This document shows positions 16,054 through 24,916 of a DNA stretch of 64,000 bases, in pieces. The position numbers and the translations under genes were made by a program. Origin of the DNA: Comamonadaceae bacterium M7527 (GTDB lineage Bacteria; Pseudomonadota; Gammaproteobacteria; Burkholderiales; Burkholderiaceae_C); contig CP087990.1 in assembly GCA_021044545.1 (NCBI GenBank), forward strand, positions 1,860,001 to 1,924,000, given 5' to 3'. The notes below the pieces were generated by a model. The model had not been told where the DNA came from. It saw only the letters and a program-made list of their open reading frames with translations, and searched no databases. Position 1 is the stretch's first letter. Each line of letters opens with the position of its first letter.

Positions 16054-16979
16054 GTGCCAGCCCAGCGCGCCCCAAGCTGCTGCTGTTGGGTGGCAACGGC
16101 CAAGTGGGCCACGCCTTGCAGTTGGCGCTGCGCGCGCCCGATGCGCCAGTGTTTGCGCTCAAAACCATCACGCGCAACGAGTTAGACCTTGGCGACTTGT
16201 CCGCTGTGCAAGCACTGGTGTTGAGCTTTAAGCCAGATTGGATAATCAACGCGGCTGCTTACACAGCGGTGGACAAGGCCGAGACGGAGCCAGCATTGGC
16301 GCATGTCGTCAACGCCGCATTACCCACGGTATTGGCCCAGCTGGCGCAGCAAGTCGGTGCGGCCTTGGTGCACTATTCAACCGACTATGTGTTTGATGGC
16401 CAAGCTGCCAACGCCTATACCGAGACAGATACCGTAAACCCGCAGTCCACATACGGCCACAGCAAGTGGGCTGGCGAGCAAGGCGTGGCGGCGCATTGCA
16501 CACGCCACTTGCTGTTGCGCACATGCTGGGTGTTTGGTGTGCATGGTGGCAATTTCTTGAAGACCATGCTGCGCCTGGCACAGCAAAAAACTGCGCTGCG
16601 CGTCGTTGCAGACCAATGGGGCGCGCCCACCAGCGCCCACCTGATTGCGCAGACCACGCTGGCGCTGATGCAGCAAGCCATGCGCCGCCCGTTGTGGGGC
16701 ACCTACCACTTAAGCGCCAGTGGCCGTACCAATTGGCATGCCTATGCCGTTGCGGCTATTGCAGGCGCGCAGCAGCTGGGGCTGGCCACGCAGCTCAATG
16801 TGGCCAATATGGAAGCTATACCTGCAAGTGACTACCCCACGCCCGCAGCACGTCCTAGCAACTCATGCCTGAACACTGACAAACTAGCGGCCCAGCTGGG
16901 GTATTCGCTAGCCAGCTGGCAAGAGGGCATGCAACATACGCTTAACCAACTGGCCGCAAATGGCTGGACAGACTTATGA
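16050..16979 (+). CDS. rfbD: dTDP-4-dehydrorhamnose reductase
   Basis: RfbD is the last enzyme of dTDP-L-rhamnose synthesis, an NAD(P)H-dependent reductase. The 309-residue protein shows 'LLGGNGQVGHAL', 'INAAAYTAVDKAE', 'YSTDYVFDG' and the 'YGHSKWAGE' catalytic Tyr-Lys, all typical of RmlD. It overlaps rfbB and rfbA by four bases each (ATGA junctions), so the block is tightly coupled. Confidence 0.96.
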   Translation: MSASPARPKLLLLGGNGQVGHALQLALRAPDAPVFALKTITRNELDLGDLSAVQALVLSFKPDWIINAAAYTAVDKAETEPALAHVVNAALPTVLAQLAQQVGAALVHYSTDYVFDGQAANAYTETDTVNPQSTYGHSKWAGEQGVAAHCTRHLLLRTCWVFGVHGGNFLKTMLRLAQQKTALRVVADQWGAPTSAHLIAQTTLALMQQAMRRPLWGTYHLSASGRTNWHAYAVAAIAGAQQLGLATQLNVANMEAIPASDYPTPAARPSNSCLNTDKLAAQLGYSLASWQEGMQHTLNQLAANGWTDL

Positions 16980-17854
16980 CAACCACGCAACGCAAAGGCA
17001 TTATTTTGGCGGGCGGCTCAGGCACACGCCTGTATCCCGTGACACACGCGGTGTCCAAGCAGCTCATGCCGATTTACGACAAGCCCATGGTGTATTACCC
17101 GCTCACCACGCTGATGCTGGCCGGCATTCGCGAGGTGTTGCTGATTTCCACACCGCAAGACACGCCGAAATTTGAACAACTATTGGGCGATGGGTCGCAG
17201 TGGGGCATGCGCATTCAATATGCCGTGCAGCCCACGCCAGACGGCTTGGCCCAAGCCTTTGTTATTGGGCGCGATTTTGTGGGCAATGGCCCTAGCGCCC
17301 TGGTGTTGGGCGACAACATTTTTTACGGTCATGACCTTGAGCCGCAGCTCAAACGGGCCAACGCCTCAGACACTGGCGCCACGGTGTTTGCCTACCACGT
17401 ACAAGACCCACAGCGCTACGGCGTGGTTGAGTTTGATGCACAGCGCAAGGCTTTGTCTATTGAAGAAAAGCCGCTAAAGCCCAAGTCCAACTACGCGGTA
17501 ACAGGTCTTTATTTTTACGACAACCAAGTGCTGGACATGGCGCGCGACCTCAAGCCCAGCTCGCGCGGTGAGCTGGAAATTACAGACATCAACCGGTTGT
17601 ACCTAAAGCAAGCGCAACTCAATGTGGAAAACATGGGCCGCGGCTACGCTTGGCTAGACACCGGTACGCATGACTCGCTGTTGGAGGCCAGTCAATTTAT
17701 TGCCACCTTGCAAAAGCGCCAAGGCCTGATGGTGGCCTGCCCAGAAGAAATTGCGTGGCGTGCAGGCTGGATCAGCAGTGACAGCTTGGCACAACTTGCC
17801 GCCCCCTTGGCCAAAAACGGCTACGGCATGTATCTCAACAACCTACTGAAATAA
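16976..17854 (+). CDS. rfbA: Glucose-1-phosphate thymidylyltransferase
   Basis: RfbA activates glucose-1-phosphate with dTTP, the first step of the rhamnose pathway. The 292-residue protein has the nucleotidyltransferase signature 'LAGGSGTRLYP', the sugar-binding 'QLMPIYDKPMVYYPL' and 'EEKPLKPKSNYAVTGLYFYD'. Length is normal. It lies four bases before rfbC. Confidence 0.97.
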   Translation: MTTTQRKGIILAGGSGTRLYPVTHAVSKQLMPIYDKPMVYYPLTTLMLAGIREVLLISTPQDTPKFEQLLGDGSQWGMRIQYAVQPTPDGLAQAFVIGRDFVGNGPSALVLGDNIFYGHDLEPQLKRANASDTGATVFAYHVQDPQRYGVVEFDAQRKALSIEEKPLKPKSNYAVTGLYFYDNQVLDMARDLKPSSRGELEITDINRLYLKQAQLNVENMGRGYAWLDTGTHDSLLEASQFIATLQKRQGLMVACPEEIAWRAGWISSDSLAQLAAPLAKNGYGMYLNNLLK

Positions 17855-17858
17855 CGCC

Positions 17859-18416
17859 ATGCCCTACACCACCACCACCACATCGCTAGACGGCGTGCTG
17901 TTGTTAGAGCCACAGGTTTTTGGCGACGACAGAGGCTTTTTCTTTGAGAGCTTTAACCAGCGCGACTTCGCCAAAACCACGGGCCTGGACGTGCAGTTTG
18001 TACAAGACAACCACTCAAAAAGCAGCAAAGGCGTGCTGCGCGGTTTGCACTACCAAATACAGCATCCGCAGGGCAAGCTGGTACGCGTAACAGCAGGTGA
18101 GGTGTTTGACGTGGCAGTGGACTTGCGCAAGGCATCCCCCACCTTTGGCAAGAGTTACAGCACCATTTTGTCGGCCGACAACAAACGCCAACTCTGGATA
18201 CCGCCTGGCTTTGCACACGGTTTTTTAGTCACCAGCGACAGCGCAGAGTTCTTGTACAAAACCACAGACTATTGGTACCCCGAGTTCGAGCGCAGCCTGC
18301 TGTGGAGCGATCCGGCGTTGGGGATTGAGTGGCCGTTGAAAGAGGGGCAGCGGCCTGTGTTGGCTGGTAAGGATGAGGCGGCTGGACTACTAATCGATTC
18401 GGAGGTATTCCGTTGA
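17859..18416 (+). CDS. rfbC: dTDP-4-dehydrorhamnose 3,5-epimerase
   Basis: RfbC epimerises the 4-keto-6-deoxy sugar before reduction to dTDP-L-rhamnose. The 185-residue cupin-fold protein has 'GDDRGFFFESF', the catalytic-His motif 'LRGLHYQ', 'GEVFDVAVDLR' and 'PPGFAHGFLV', all characteristic. Its stop overlaps the TTG start of the next glycosyltransferase gene. Confidence 0.96.
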   Translation: MPYTTTTTSLDGVLLLEPQVFGDDRGFFFESFNQRDFAKTTGLDVQFVQDNHSKSSKGVLRGLHYQIQHPQGKLVRVTAGEVFDVAVDLRKASPTFGKSYSTILSADNKRQLWIPPGFAHGFLVTSDSAEFLYKTTDYWYPEFERSLLWSDPALGIEWPLKEGQRPVLAGKDEAAGLLIDSEVFR

Positions 18417-19105
18417 AACCGACATTTGATCTAACGGTGTGCTTGACCATCGGACGCAGGCCGGAACTACTGCGAGAGACGCTGGTAAGCATGGGGCCAC
18501 TGATACATGACTTCAGAGTATTGGCTGTCAATGATTTTGGTGATGAGGCAACAAATGAGGTGTTTCGTGCCTATTGCCCAAAGGGTGAGCTATTGAGTTT
18601 GAGTGAGCATGTTGGACACCATCGCGCTGTGGACCATATGTACGACAGAGTGAAGACCGAGTTCATTCTTCATTGTGAGGATGACTGGAAATTTCACGAT
18701 TTGAACTTTTTAGGTCCGTCAATAGATGCTCTGCACGCAAGTGACTGCTTGTCAATGGTGTGCTTGCGCTCCCTCAGTGACTTTCAATTCACAAATGAGG
18801 ACTTTGAGAAAAAGCTAGAGATTAGATTGGGTGATAACAGACTCGCAGACATGACTGGTTTGCACGATCAGTGGCACGGGTATACCTTCAACCCCCATTT
18901 GGTGCGCGCAGAATTGTGGCGTGGTTTGGGAGGATTTTCTTCCTTTAAAAAGGAGCGCCATATTTCTAGGCACCTTCGAAAAAAAGGTCTCAAAGTGGGC
19001 TACTTACAGCCAGGATTTTGTTGCCATATTGGCGATGGAGCCAGTGTTGCCAACCCACCAAAACGGAATTTACTTGAGCGCCTAAGGTATTGGTTCAAGA
19101 GCTAG
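18413..19105 (+). CDS. Glycosyltransferase (GT-A-like), surface polysaccharide synthesis
   Basis: The 230-residue protein opens with a beta strand and helix typical of GT-A nucleotide-sugar transferases ('LTVCLTIGRRPELLRETL'), followed by an acidic metal-binding candidate 'HCEDDWKF'. The exact family and the sugar transferred are not recognisable to me. The start is an unusual TTG at 18413, supported by GGAGG eight bases upstream and by overlap with the rfbC stop. The next in-frame Met would remove the nucleotide-binding strand. From here the DNA becomes visibly more AT-rich than the rfb genes. Confidence 0.75.
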   Translation: MKPTFDLTVCLTIGRRPELLRETLVSMGPLIHDFRVLAVNDFGDEATNEVFRAYCPKGELLSLSEHVGHHRAVDHMYDRVKTEFILHCEDDWKFHDLNFLGPSIDALHASDCLSMVCLRSLSDFQFTNEDFEKKLEIRLGDNRLADMTGLHDQWHGYTFNPHLVRAELWRGLGGFSSFKKERHISRHLRKKGLKVGYLQPGFCCHIGDGASVANPPKRNLLERLRYWFKS

Positions 19106-19232
19106 CTTATATTTCTTAGGGGAGGCTGTGCGCTTGCGCGTGAGCAAATGAAGTCTCTCTGCCAGTAATACGCCAACTGGTCACAGTTCCTTGTCTACGA
19201 CAGTAACAATTTCAAGTTATGCCCCATCCACT

Positions 19233-20210
19233 ATGCCTGCAAATACCTACACACCCTGTTCAGCGACGCTGTTTCTGCTGACCTACAACCAACAAGATAC
19301 GGTAGAAGCTGCCGCCATGAGCTGCTTGAACCAGGTTTGCGAGCCAATTGAAATCGTGTTCAGCGACGACTGCTCCAGCGACGCCACCTTGGACAAACTG
19401 CGCAGCTTGGCAGCGAAGTACCGAGGACCACACCATGTTCGCGTGCGACAAAACTCAAGCAATTTGGGCATTGCTCAGCACTACAACCAAGTGGTCAGCG
19501 AAGCGAGCGCAGAACTGATTGTCGTAGCCGCTGGCGACGACCTAAGTGCACCCAATCGCGTGGCGCGCGTCTTGGACGCTTGGCGCGCGAGCCAGGGGCG
19601 TGTCAATCTCATCGCCAGCTATGCCACGAGTATCGACAGCCAAGGAAATGCCCTGAGTTTGATTAAAACTGGACACCTTGAAAAATGGCCCAACGCCCAG
19701 ACGTGGTGCAAGAAAAGACCCTATGTGATTGGCGCCACGTTTGCCTTTCACAAAAAGCTCTTTACGGTGTTTGGCCCTTTGGCCAGCGGGGTGGACTACG
19801 AAGATCAAGTGCTGAGCTTTCGCGCTGCCGCGCTTGGGGGAGGCTTGACCCTGTCTGAGCCGTTGGTGCAGTACCGCCAAGGAGGTGTTTCCAGTCGATC
19901 GGCTCCCAATCCGCATGCACTACTCGCTCACTCCCACAGCAAATACAGCCGGCAGCTGGCTGTGTACACACAAATCACAAAAGACTTGCACACCATGGGA
20001 CAAGCTAATCTGACTGCAGGGAAAATTGATGCCTATGTACAGAAAAGCAATGTTGTAATTGCATTGATTAACCTATCTCCACCTTCAATTCAAGGTGCAC
20101 TAAAAATTGCTATCAAGCACATTAAATCACCCGGCATACTCTGGACATTGATTCGCTTTATTTATATAAAATACCCCCAATTGACCATTTTTTTGGGTCG
20201 AAAAATTTAA
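19233..20210 (+). CDS. Family 2 glycosyltransferase
   Basis: The 325-residue protein has a GT2 fold: 'ATLFLLTYNQQDTVEAAAMSCLNQ', 'EIVFSDDCSSDATLD' (nucleotide-sugar Asp pair), 'VVAAGDDLSAPNR' (DXD-like) and 'GVDYEDQVLSFRAA' (candidate catalytic base region). It probably adds a sugar to the O-antigen or another surface glycan. I took the ATG at 19233. A TTG at 19191 would add 14 residues with no homology support, and neither has a good Shine-Dalgarno sequence. The last 100 residues are Lys/Ile-rich and the DNA is AT-rich, suggesting foreign origin. Confidence 0.85.
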   Translation: MPANTYTPCSATLFLLTYNQQDTVEAAAMSCLNQVCEPIEIVFSDDCSSDATLDKLRSLAAKYRGPHHVRVRQNSSNLGIAQHYNQVVSEASAELIVVAAGDDLSAPNRVARVLDAWRASQGRVNLIASYATSIDSQGNALSLIKTGHLEKWPNAQTWCKKRPYVIGATFAFHKKLFTVFGPLASGVDYEDQVLSFRAAALGGGLTLSEPLVQYRQGGVSSRSAPNPHALLAHSHSKYSRQLAVYTQITKDLHTMGQANLTAGKIDAYVQKSNVVIALINLSPPSIQGALKIAIKHIKSPGILWTLIRFIYIKYPQLTIFLGRKI

Positions 20211-20333
20211 CTAATAAGCCATGAAAAATTTGTTTAAAAGTATTCGCAATTGGAACAATCGACGAGTTAACCACGCCGCGACAAAACAAATATGGTTTTG
20301 AACCACGATCACCGCCTGGGAATACTGGGAATC

Positions 20334-21571
20334 ATGAAAGCCCCCCTATTGGTCAATACAGGCCTGTTCCTGCTGTTTGGCATGGCCTTGTTGTACACGT
20401 CATCGACAGCGCTGATCGGACTGAGTTTGACAACGCTCGGTGTTTATTCTTTTTTTCTAAAAATTCGATTACTTTTATCACGGCCTTCCCTAATGAACGC
20501 GATATTCTGATTGCTCTCCTCTGCATGGGTTTGGTACTCATCACGTTGAATATTCACCACCAAGAGCGGTGGGGGGTGTACCACCTTCCAATTGCGGCTC
20601 TGTTGTGGCTGCCTATTTTTTTTGCATTGGCCAACACCAACACCAATCCCCAGTATTTGTGGTCTGGCGGATCCTCGGGCGCCTTTATTGCCTTGGCTAT
20701 TGCTGGGTATGAAATTGTTTTTTTGAACGCTGATCGAGCAGGGTACATCGTTCACAATCCCATCCCGTTTGGCTCGATTGCCATGTGCCTCGCAGCTGCA
20801 TCGGTGGTTGGGTACCAACACAAAGCAAAAGCATGGAGCCTAACCAACGCTTGGGCGCTAACCGGCATGTTCGCTGGCGTGGCCGCAGCGGTATTGAGCG
20901 GTAGCAAGGGCTGCTTGCTTGCGTTACCGGTGTTGGCTTATGTACTTTACATCAAATGTATTCGACCACTGGAGCTTCTACGCATTTGGGTTTGGCTGGC
21001 GAGTTTTTTGGCGCTGGGGTTGGTACTGTTGATATTGCTGATTACTGATAGTTTCTTGGCTAGCCGCTTTGAAGAAGCTTTCCGCGGTGCGGTGGTTTGG
21101 TTTGAGACGGGACGCGTGGTGGAGGGATCGGTTGGTCCTCGGTTAGAGTTGATCCGTTTTGCTCTCGGCGCCGCGATGGTTAACCCACTGACAGGCATTG
21201 GACGTGACGAAATGGTGAGTATGTTGCAAGCCTCGGCTATGAATGGCGCATACGACCCCTTCATCGCCCACCTGCACACGCTACACAACGAATTTTTGAA
21301 CATTTGGGTAACCAAAGGTTTGTTGGGTCTGGTCGCCATGGGCGCGGTGTACGGCTTAAGTCTAAGATACTTCTGGCGGTTGCGCCACCAGGCCGATGCA
21401 TGTGTTCAAAACATTGGGCTGATGGGCTTGAGTTTGTGTCTGATGTACCTGATTTTTGGTTTGAGCGAAGTCGCGCTGCAGCTTACTTTTTTTAGGAACT
21501 TCTTTTTGGTCACTCTGGTGTGTTTGTTGGGTATGGCCTATCATCAGTTAAACTACCCCGCGAAAAACTAG
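20334..21571 (+). pseudogene. O-antigen ligase-like membrane protein, frameshifted
   Basis: The reconstructed protein of about 410 residues has 9-11 membrane segments and a large loop with 'GRVVEGSVGPRLELIRFALGAAMVNPLTGIG' and 'HLHTLHNEFLNIWVTKGLLGL'. The conserved 'H.H.N..L' loop marks O-antigen ligase/Wzy-type proteins. The first frame ends in a stop at about 20508, and the rest is in the next frame. The join lies near 20451-20462, where T7 and A5 runs occur, and one missing base would repair it. In-frame sequence continues upstream to 20292, and a 26-codon frame starting at 20221 could be the true N-terminus after a second missing base in the TTTT near 20295. Ligase versus polymerase cannot be decided. 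Confidence 0.72.
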
Positions 21572-21682
21572 TGTCTAACCTTAAGACGCTTAGTATCTTT
21601 TATGGATAACACCATTACTCTATTAATTAAAGTGACTTGCAGCGATTTGCGTATATTTTAAATTAATGCATTAAAGCAGTTA

Positions 21683-22483
21683 TTAGGGCTTGTTAGCTTT
21701 TATATCGATGAGTGCTTTTAAAGCAACCACTTTTCGTGCTGTAAACAGATACGATAACCTACCAAGCGCCCTTCGAAACTCACCAAAAACACGGCGAAAC
21801 TTTATCCGCAAAAAAGTTGTGCGGTTCGGGTAAATGGGGAGAGCTATTTCTCGGGCAATTAGTGATTCGGTAGAAATGGGCGCTTGTTGCCCAAAATGTT
21901 TCGCGACGTTCATTTGAACCAAGTTGGCAGGAACCAACTGCCATGCGCGCCAGTCACGAACCGCGTTGATAAACGCATCGGCCAAAGCAGTTCCGTTTTC
22001 TTTATGGTGCTTAATCAAAATGCGAGCCCCAGATGGCCAAAGCAGATAACCCGCTGCTCCTGCGCTATTGAGATGCAGACGTTGCAGCTTTAAGTCGTTG
22101 ACAGTTTCAAATTGACCCAGGATTTTCTTACCCCACGTTTCCAAGCATATGTAGTCCGCGCAGGACGTTTGCACTAGGGTGAGGATGTCTTGATACCAGT
22201 CTTCACTCAAAATCACATCATCTTCAAGGACGACTGCTGGTCCTTCACCCTGAGCAATGCTTTGCCAAACTTCGAGGTGGCTTAGAAAACACCCTACCTC
22301 GGTTTTTTTCAGTGGGCGCTGCCAGCAAAATGCGTGCTGAAGAAATTCCTCATCAGAAAAATCTTTCAGACCTATGGCCGCTTGCCAAATAGGCTTAAAA
22401 CCTAAGCGCTGGGCTTGCATTTCTTGAAACGCGCGCCTATGCTGGGCAGATGCCAAGCTGATTATGTAGACGGGTACCGTCAT
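21683..22483 (-). CDS. Family 25 glycosyltransferase (lipooligosaccharide type)
   Basis: The 266-residue protein matches the LOS-type GT25 family: 'VPVYIISLASAQHRRAFQEMQAQ' at the N-terminus, 'EVGCFLSHLEVWQSIA', and the 'VVLEDDVILS' metal/nucleotide motif at about residues 85-94. Family members add galactose or related sugars to LPS core. The ATG at 22483 has GAGAGG six bases upstream. An earlier ATG at 22498 overlaps that site. It faces the O-antigen ligase gene across a 111-base AT-rich gap. The C-terminus is basic. Confidence 0.87.
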   Translation of the reverse strand: MTVPVYIISLASAQHRRAFQEMQAQRLGFKPIWQAAIGLKDFSDEEFLQHAFCWQRPLKKTEVGCFLSHLEVWQSIAQGEGPAVVLEDDVILSEDWYQDILTLVQTSCADYICLETWGKKILGQFETVNDLKLQRLHLNSAGAAGYLLWPSGARILIKHHKENGTALADAFINAVRDWRAWQLVPANLVQMNVAKHFGQQAPISTESLIAREIALPIYPNRTTFLRIKFRRVFGEFRRALGRLSYLFTARKVVALKALIDIKANKP

Positions 22484-22485
22484 TT

Positions 22486-22759
22486 TTAACCTCTCCATGT
22501 CCGATCCATAACGTCAACCATATGGTTCCACATGCCGCAATTGTTTTGGGCGAAGACAGCACCACGCGCATCGGTAATGTCCAAGTAGTTCCTAAGGTCA
22601 TTTGTCGCGTAAGCGCCGTGTAGGCGGTATTGACGCATTCAAGTAGGGGCCTTTTTCTCGGGCGACGACTATTGCAGGCCAGTAGCTTTGGTGCGCTGCT
22701 ACTACCCCCAAAACTCTGGACCACCTTGCATTTGATTCAGGCTGATTAGATATATTTTC
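22486..22759 (-). pseudogene. Broken small reading frame between two glycosyltransferase genes
   Basis: An ATG at 22757-22759 overlaps the stop of the upstream glycosyltransferase (ATGA) and begins 'MKIYLISLNQMQGGPEFWG', then meets stops right after a G5 run. The next frame continues 'VVAAHQSYWPAIVVAREKGPYLNAS'. A third frame (ATG at 22638) reads 'MRQYRLHGAYATNDLRNYLDITDARGAVFAQ...' and stops at 22486, just before the GT25 start. The three pieces read together like one protein of about 90 residues with two indels, or a decayed gene remnant. I do not recognise the family. Confidence 0.45.
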
Positions 22760-23624
22760 ATGGCGCTAGCCACTCCTGCAACCCCTTGACCCGCCCCCAA
22801 TTACGCGCAATGTGTTTGGGGCTGGGCCACAGCAGACGCATGGCTAAAGACAGGTAGGCCAGGCGCAAGGTTTTGCGGCGCAGTTGTTCGCTGTGTGCGA
22901 TGGATACGTGTTTGGCTGTGAAGCGTATTTTGGATTGGGCGTGGTAGTAGCCGCGTGTGTACTCTGCTGCCAGTGGCGTTTTGCCGCCAACCGAGCCGCG
23001 TGAGCGGTGTGTGACTGTGACGCTGGGTATCAGCATCATGGGTTTGTGTGCAGCAAAGGTGCGGCAGCACAAGTCGTCGTCCTCGTAGTAAAGAAAGAAG
23101 TTGGGGTCAAAGCCTCCAACGGCTTGCATGTTGGCCATGTTCAGCAAAATGGCTGCGCCGCATACAAAGCCCACGCAGCAGTCGCCGCTGGCACCGGGGC
23201 CAGCGCTTGGCCAGTAGGTGCTGGGCCACCGGTAGTTGAGTTCGGCTTTGCCGCTTGGTGTTTGAATTTGCGGTGCCAGCATGGCTGCATCTGGCCAACG
23301 CTTGGCGGCTGCTACTAATTGGGCTATGGCCTCCAGGCTTGGTTCGCAGTCCGGGTTTAGCAGCAAGGCGTAGGGTGTTGTTACTCGCTCAAGCCCCCAG
23401 TTGTTGGCGCGGCCAAAACCAAGGTTGGTGTCACTGGCCAATACGGTGGCGTTGGCTAGCAACTGTTTGGCGGTTGGCACGGTGTCATCGGCGCTGGCGT
23501 TGTCCACCACGATAACGTGGGGCAGATGGGCCAGCGTGGTGGCCAGCGCAGGCAAGCAGTGCGCGCTGTTGTACGTCACGGTAATGACCGTGACTTGCGC
23601 CAATGCCTCAGTGTCCGTGTGCAA
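22758..23624 (-). CDS. Family 2 glycosyltransferase (rhamnosyltransferase-like)
   Basis: The protein of about 288 residues shows a GT2 core: 'VTVITVTYNSAHCLPALATTL', 'VIVVDNASADDT', 'NLGFGRANNWGLE', 'LLLNPDCEPS' and 'GFDPNFFLYYEDDDLCCR'. This arrangement is common in WbbL-type rhamnosyltransferases, which would fit the nearby dTDP-rhamnose genes, but the specificity is inferred. The open frame extends to 23789. The upstream part overlaps the zinc-finger gene and is not conserved-looking, so I place the start at the TTG at 23624, with an alternative TTG at 23603. The start is uncertain by a few codons. Confidence 0.83.
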   Translation of the reverse strand: MHTDTEALAQVTVITVTYNSAHCLPALATTLAHLPHVIVVDNASADDTVPTAKQLLANATVLASDTNLGFGRANNWGLERVTTPYALLLNPDCEPSLEAIAQLVAAAKRWPDAAMLAPQIQTPSGKAELNYRWPSTYWPSAGPGASGDCCVGFVCGAAILLNMANMQAVGGFDPNFFLYYEDDDLCCRTFAAHKPMMLIPSVTVTHRSRGSVGGKTPLAAEYTRGYYHAQSKIRFTAKHVSIAHSEQLRRKTLRLAYLSLAMRLLWPSPKHIARNWGRVKGLQEWLAP

Positions 23625-23814
23625 GCTGCTCGCCCGCGCGCAGTGCGTATTCGGTGCCACAGTAGGGGCACTTGGCGCTTCCCGTTTTGGCAACGTCAAG
23701 GTAGACCTTGGGGTGTGTGTTCCACACATCCATATGGGCGGCTGGATTGGGGCAGTACACGCCGCCGTGTTGGTTGAGGTCGGCGGCACCTAGCTCTACG
23801 GTTTGTTTAGACAT
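23608..23814 (-). CDS. Zinc-finger domain protein (CHCC-type)
   Basis: The 68-residue protein is a small CHCC zinc-ribbon: Cys in 'GVYCPNP', His in 'WNTHPKV' and the CxxC pair in 'AKCPYCGTEY'. This is the fold of the zf-CHCC family, related to the NDUFS6 tail. Its exact role in bacteria is unclear. It lies downstream of ilvE by 31 bases and overlaps or abuts the glycosyltransferase start. Confidence 0.85.
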   Translation of the reverse strand: MSKQTVELGAADLNQHGGVYCPNPAAHMDVWNTHPKVYLDVAKTGSAKCPYCGTEYALRAGEQLAHGH

Positions 23815-23845
23815 GGATCACTCTCTTGGTTGGGTCATGCTTGGT

Positions 23846-24784
23846 TTACACCAAAGTGAGCCAGTGGGCGTACTTGGGGTTGCGGCCATTTACGATGTCA
23901 AAGAAAGCAGTTTGTACTTTCTCGGTGATGGGGCCACGACTGCCAGAGCCAATCTCAATGCGGTCTAGTTCGCGCACGGGCGTGACCTCGGCGGCTGTGC
24001 CTGTAAAGAAGGCTTCGTCTGCAATATAGACCTCGTCGCGGGTGATGCGCTTTTGCACAATCTCAAGGCCCAGGTCTTTGGCAATGTGGAACACGGTGTT
24101 GCGTGTAATGCCGTTTAGTGCACCTGCAGACAGGTCGGGTGTGTAGATCACACCGCCCTTGACCACAAATAAGTTTTCGCCTGCGCCTTCTGACACAAAG
24201 CCACTGGCGTCCAGCAGCAAGGCTTCGTCGTAGCCGTCGTCCGTGGCTTCCATGTTGGCCAAAATGCTGTTGGTGTAATTGCTCACCGCCTTGGCCTGCG
24301 TCATGGTGATGTTGACATGGTGGCGTGTGTAGCTGCTGGTTTTGACGCGAATGCCGCGCTTCAAACCTTCTTCGCCCAGGTAAGCGCCCCAGTTCCAAGC
24401 GGCCACCATCAGGTGGATGGTGTTGCCCTTGGGGGACACGCCCAGGCGCTGAGAGCCAATCCAGGTCAATGGGCGAATGTAGGCACTGTCTAGCTTGTTT
24501 TCACGCACCACATCAAGCTGGGCCTTGTTGATGTCGTCATGCGTAAAAGGAATTTTCATGCGCAGGATTTTGGCGCTGTTGAACAAGCGCTCGGTGTGCT
24601 CTTGCAAGCGGAAGATGGCCGTGCCCTTGTCGGTCTGGTAAGCACGCACGCCCTCAAACGCACCGCAACCATAGTGCAGTGTGTGTGTCAGCACGTGGAT
24701 TTTGGCGTCGCGCCAGTCCACCATGGTGCCGTCCATCCAAATTTTTCCGTCGCGGTCTTCCATTGATGGAGGCATAGCAGTCAT
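23846..24784 (-). CDS. ilvE: Branched-chain amino acid aminotransferase
   Basis: IlvE is the PLP-dependent transaminase for valine, leucine and isoleucine. The 312-residue class IV aminotransferase has 'HYGCGAFEGVRAY', the lysine region 'TMTQAKAVSNYTNSILANMEA' (Schiff-base Lys), 'EALLLDASGFVSEGAGENLF' and 'ALNGITRNTV'. Length is normal. The start ATG at 24782-24784 fits the family N-terminus. It is probably co-transcribed with the downstream zinc-finger gene. Confidence 0.96.
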   Translation of the reverse strand: MTAMPPSMEDRDGKIWMDGTMVDWRDAKIHVLTHTLHYGCGAFEGVRAYQTDKGTAIFRLQEHTERLFNSAKILRMKIPFTHDDINKAQLDVVRENKLDSAYIRPLTWIGSQRLGVSPKGNTIHLMVAAWNWGAYLGEEGLKRGIRVKTSSYTRHHVNITMTQAKAVSNYTNSILANMEATDDGYDEALLLDASGFVSEGAGENLFVVKGGVIYTPDLSAGALNGITRNTVFHIAKDLGLEIVQKRITRDEVYIADEAFFTGTAAEVTPVRELDRIEIGSGSRGPITEKVQTAFFDIVNGRNPKYAHWLTLV

Positions 24785-24916
24785 AGCAGTCCTTGAGCGC
24801 GTTCAGCGCAAAAATTATTAGGTTGTAGTGGCCAGCGCGCTGTGCTTGGCGCGTCTCAAATGATGCCAGATTTTAGCGGGCTAAACCGTCTCGCCCGCCT
24901 TCGCTGTGCGCTTGGT

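Noticed and set aside
20221..20301. A separate 26-residue peptide gene.
   Set aside because: There is no ribosome-binding site. It is better explained as the possible N-terminus of the frameshifted ligase, mentioned there.
22437..22724. A 95-codon frame on the minus strand overlapping the GT25 start.
   Set aside because: It mixes unrelated pieces. The protein-like signal in this interval switches between three frames, so this frame alone is not a gene.
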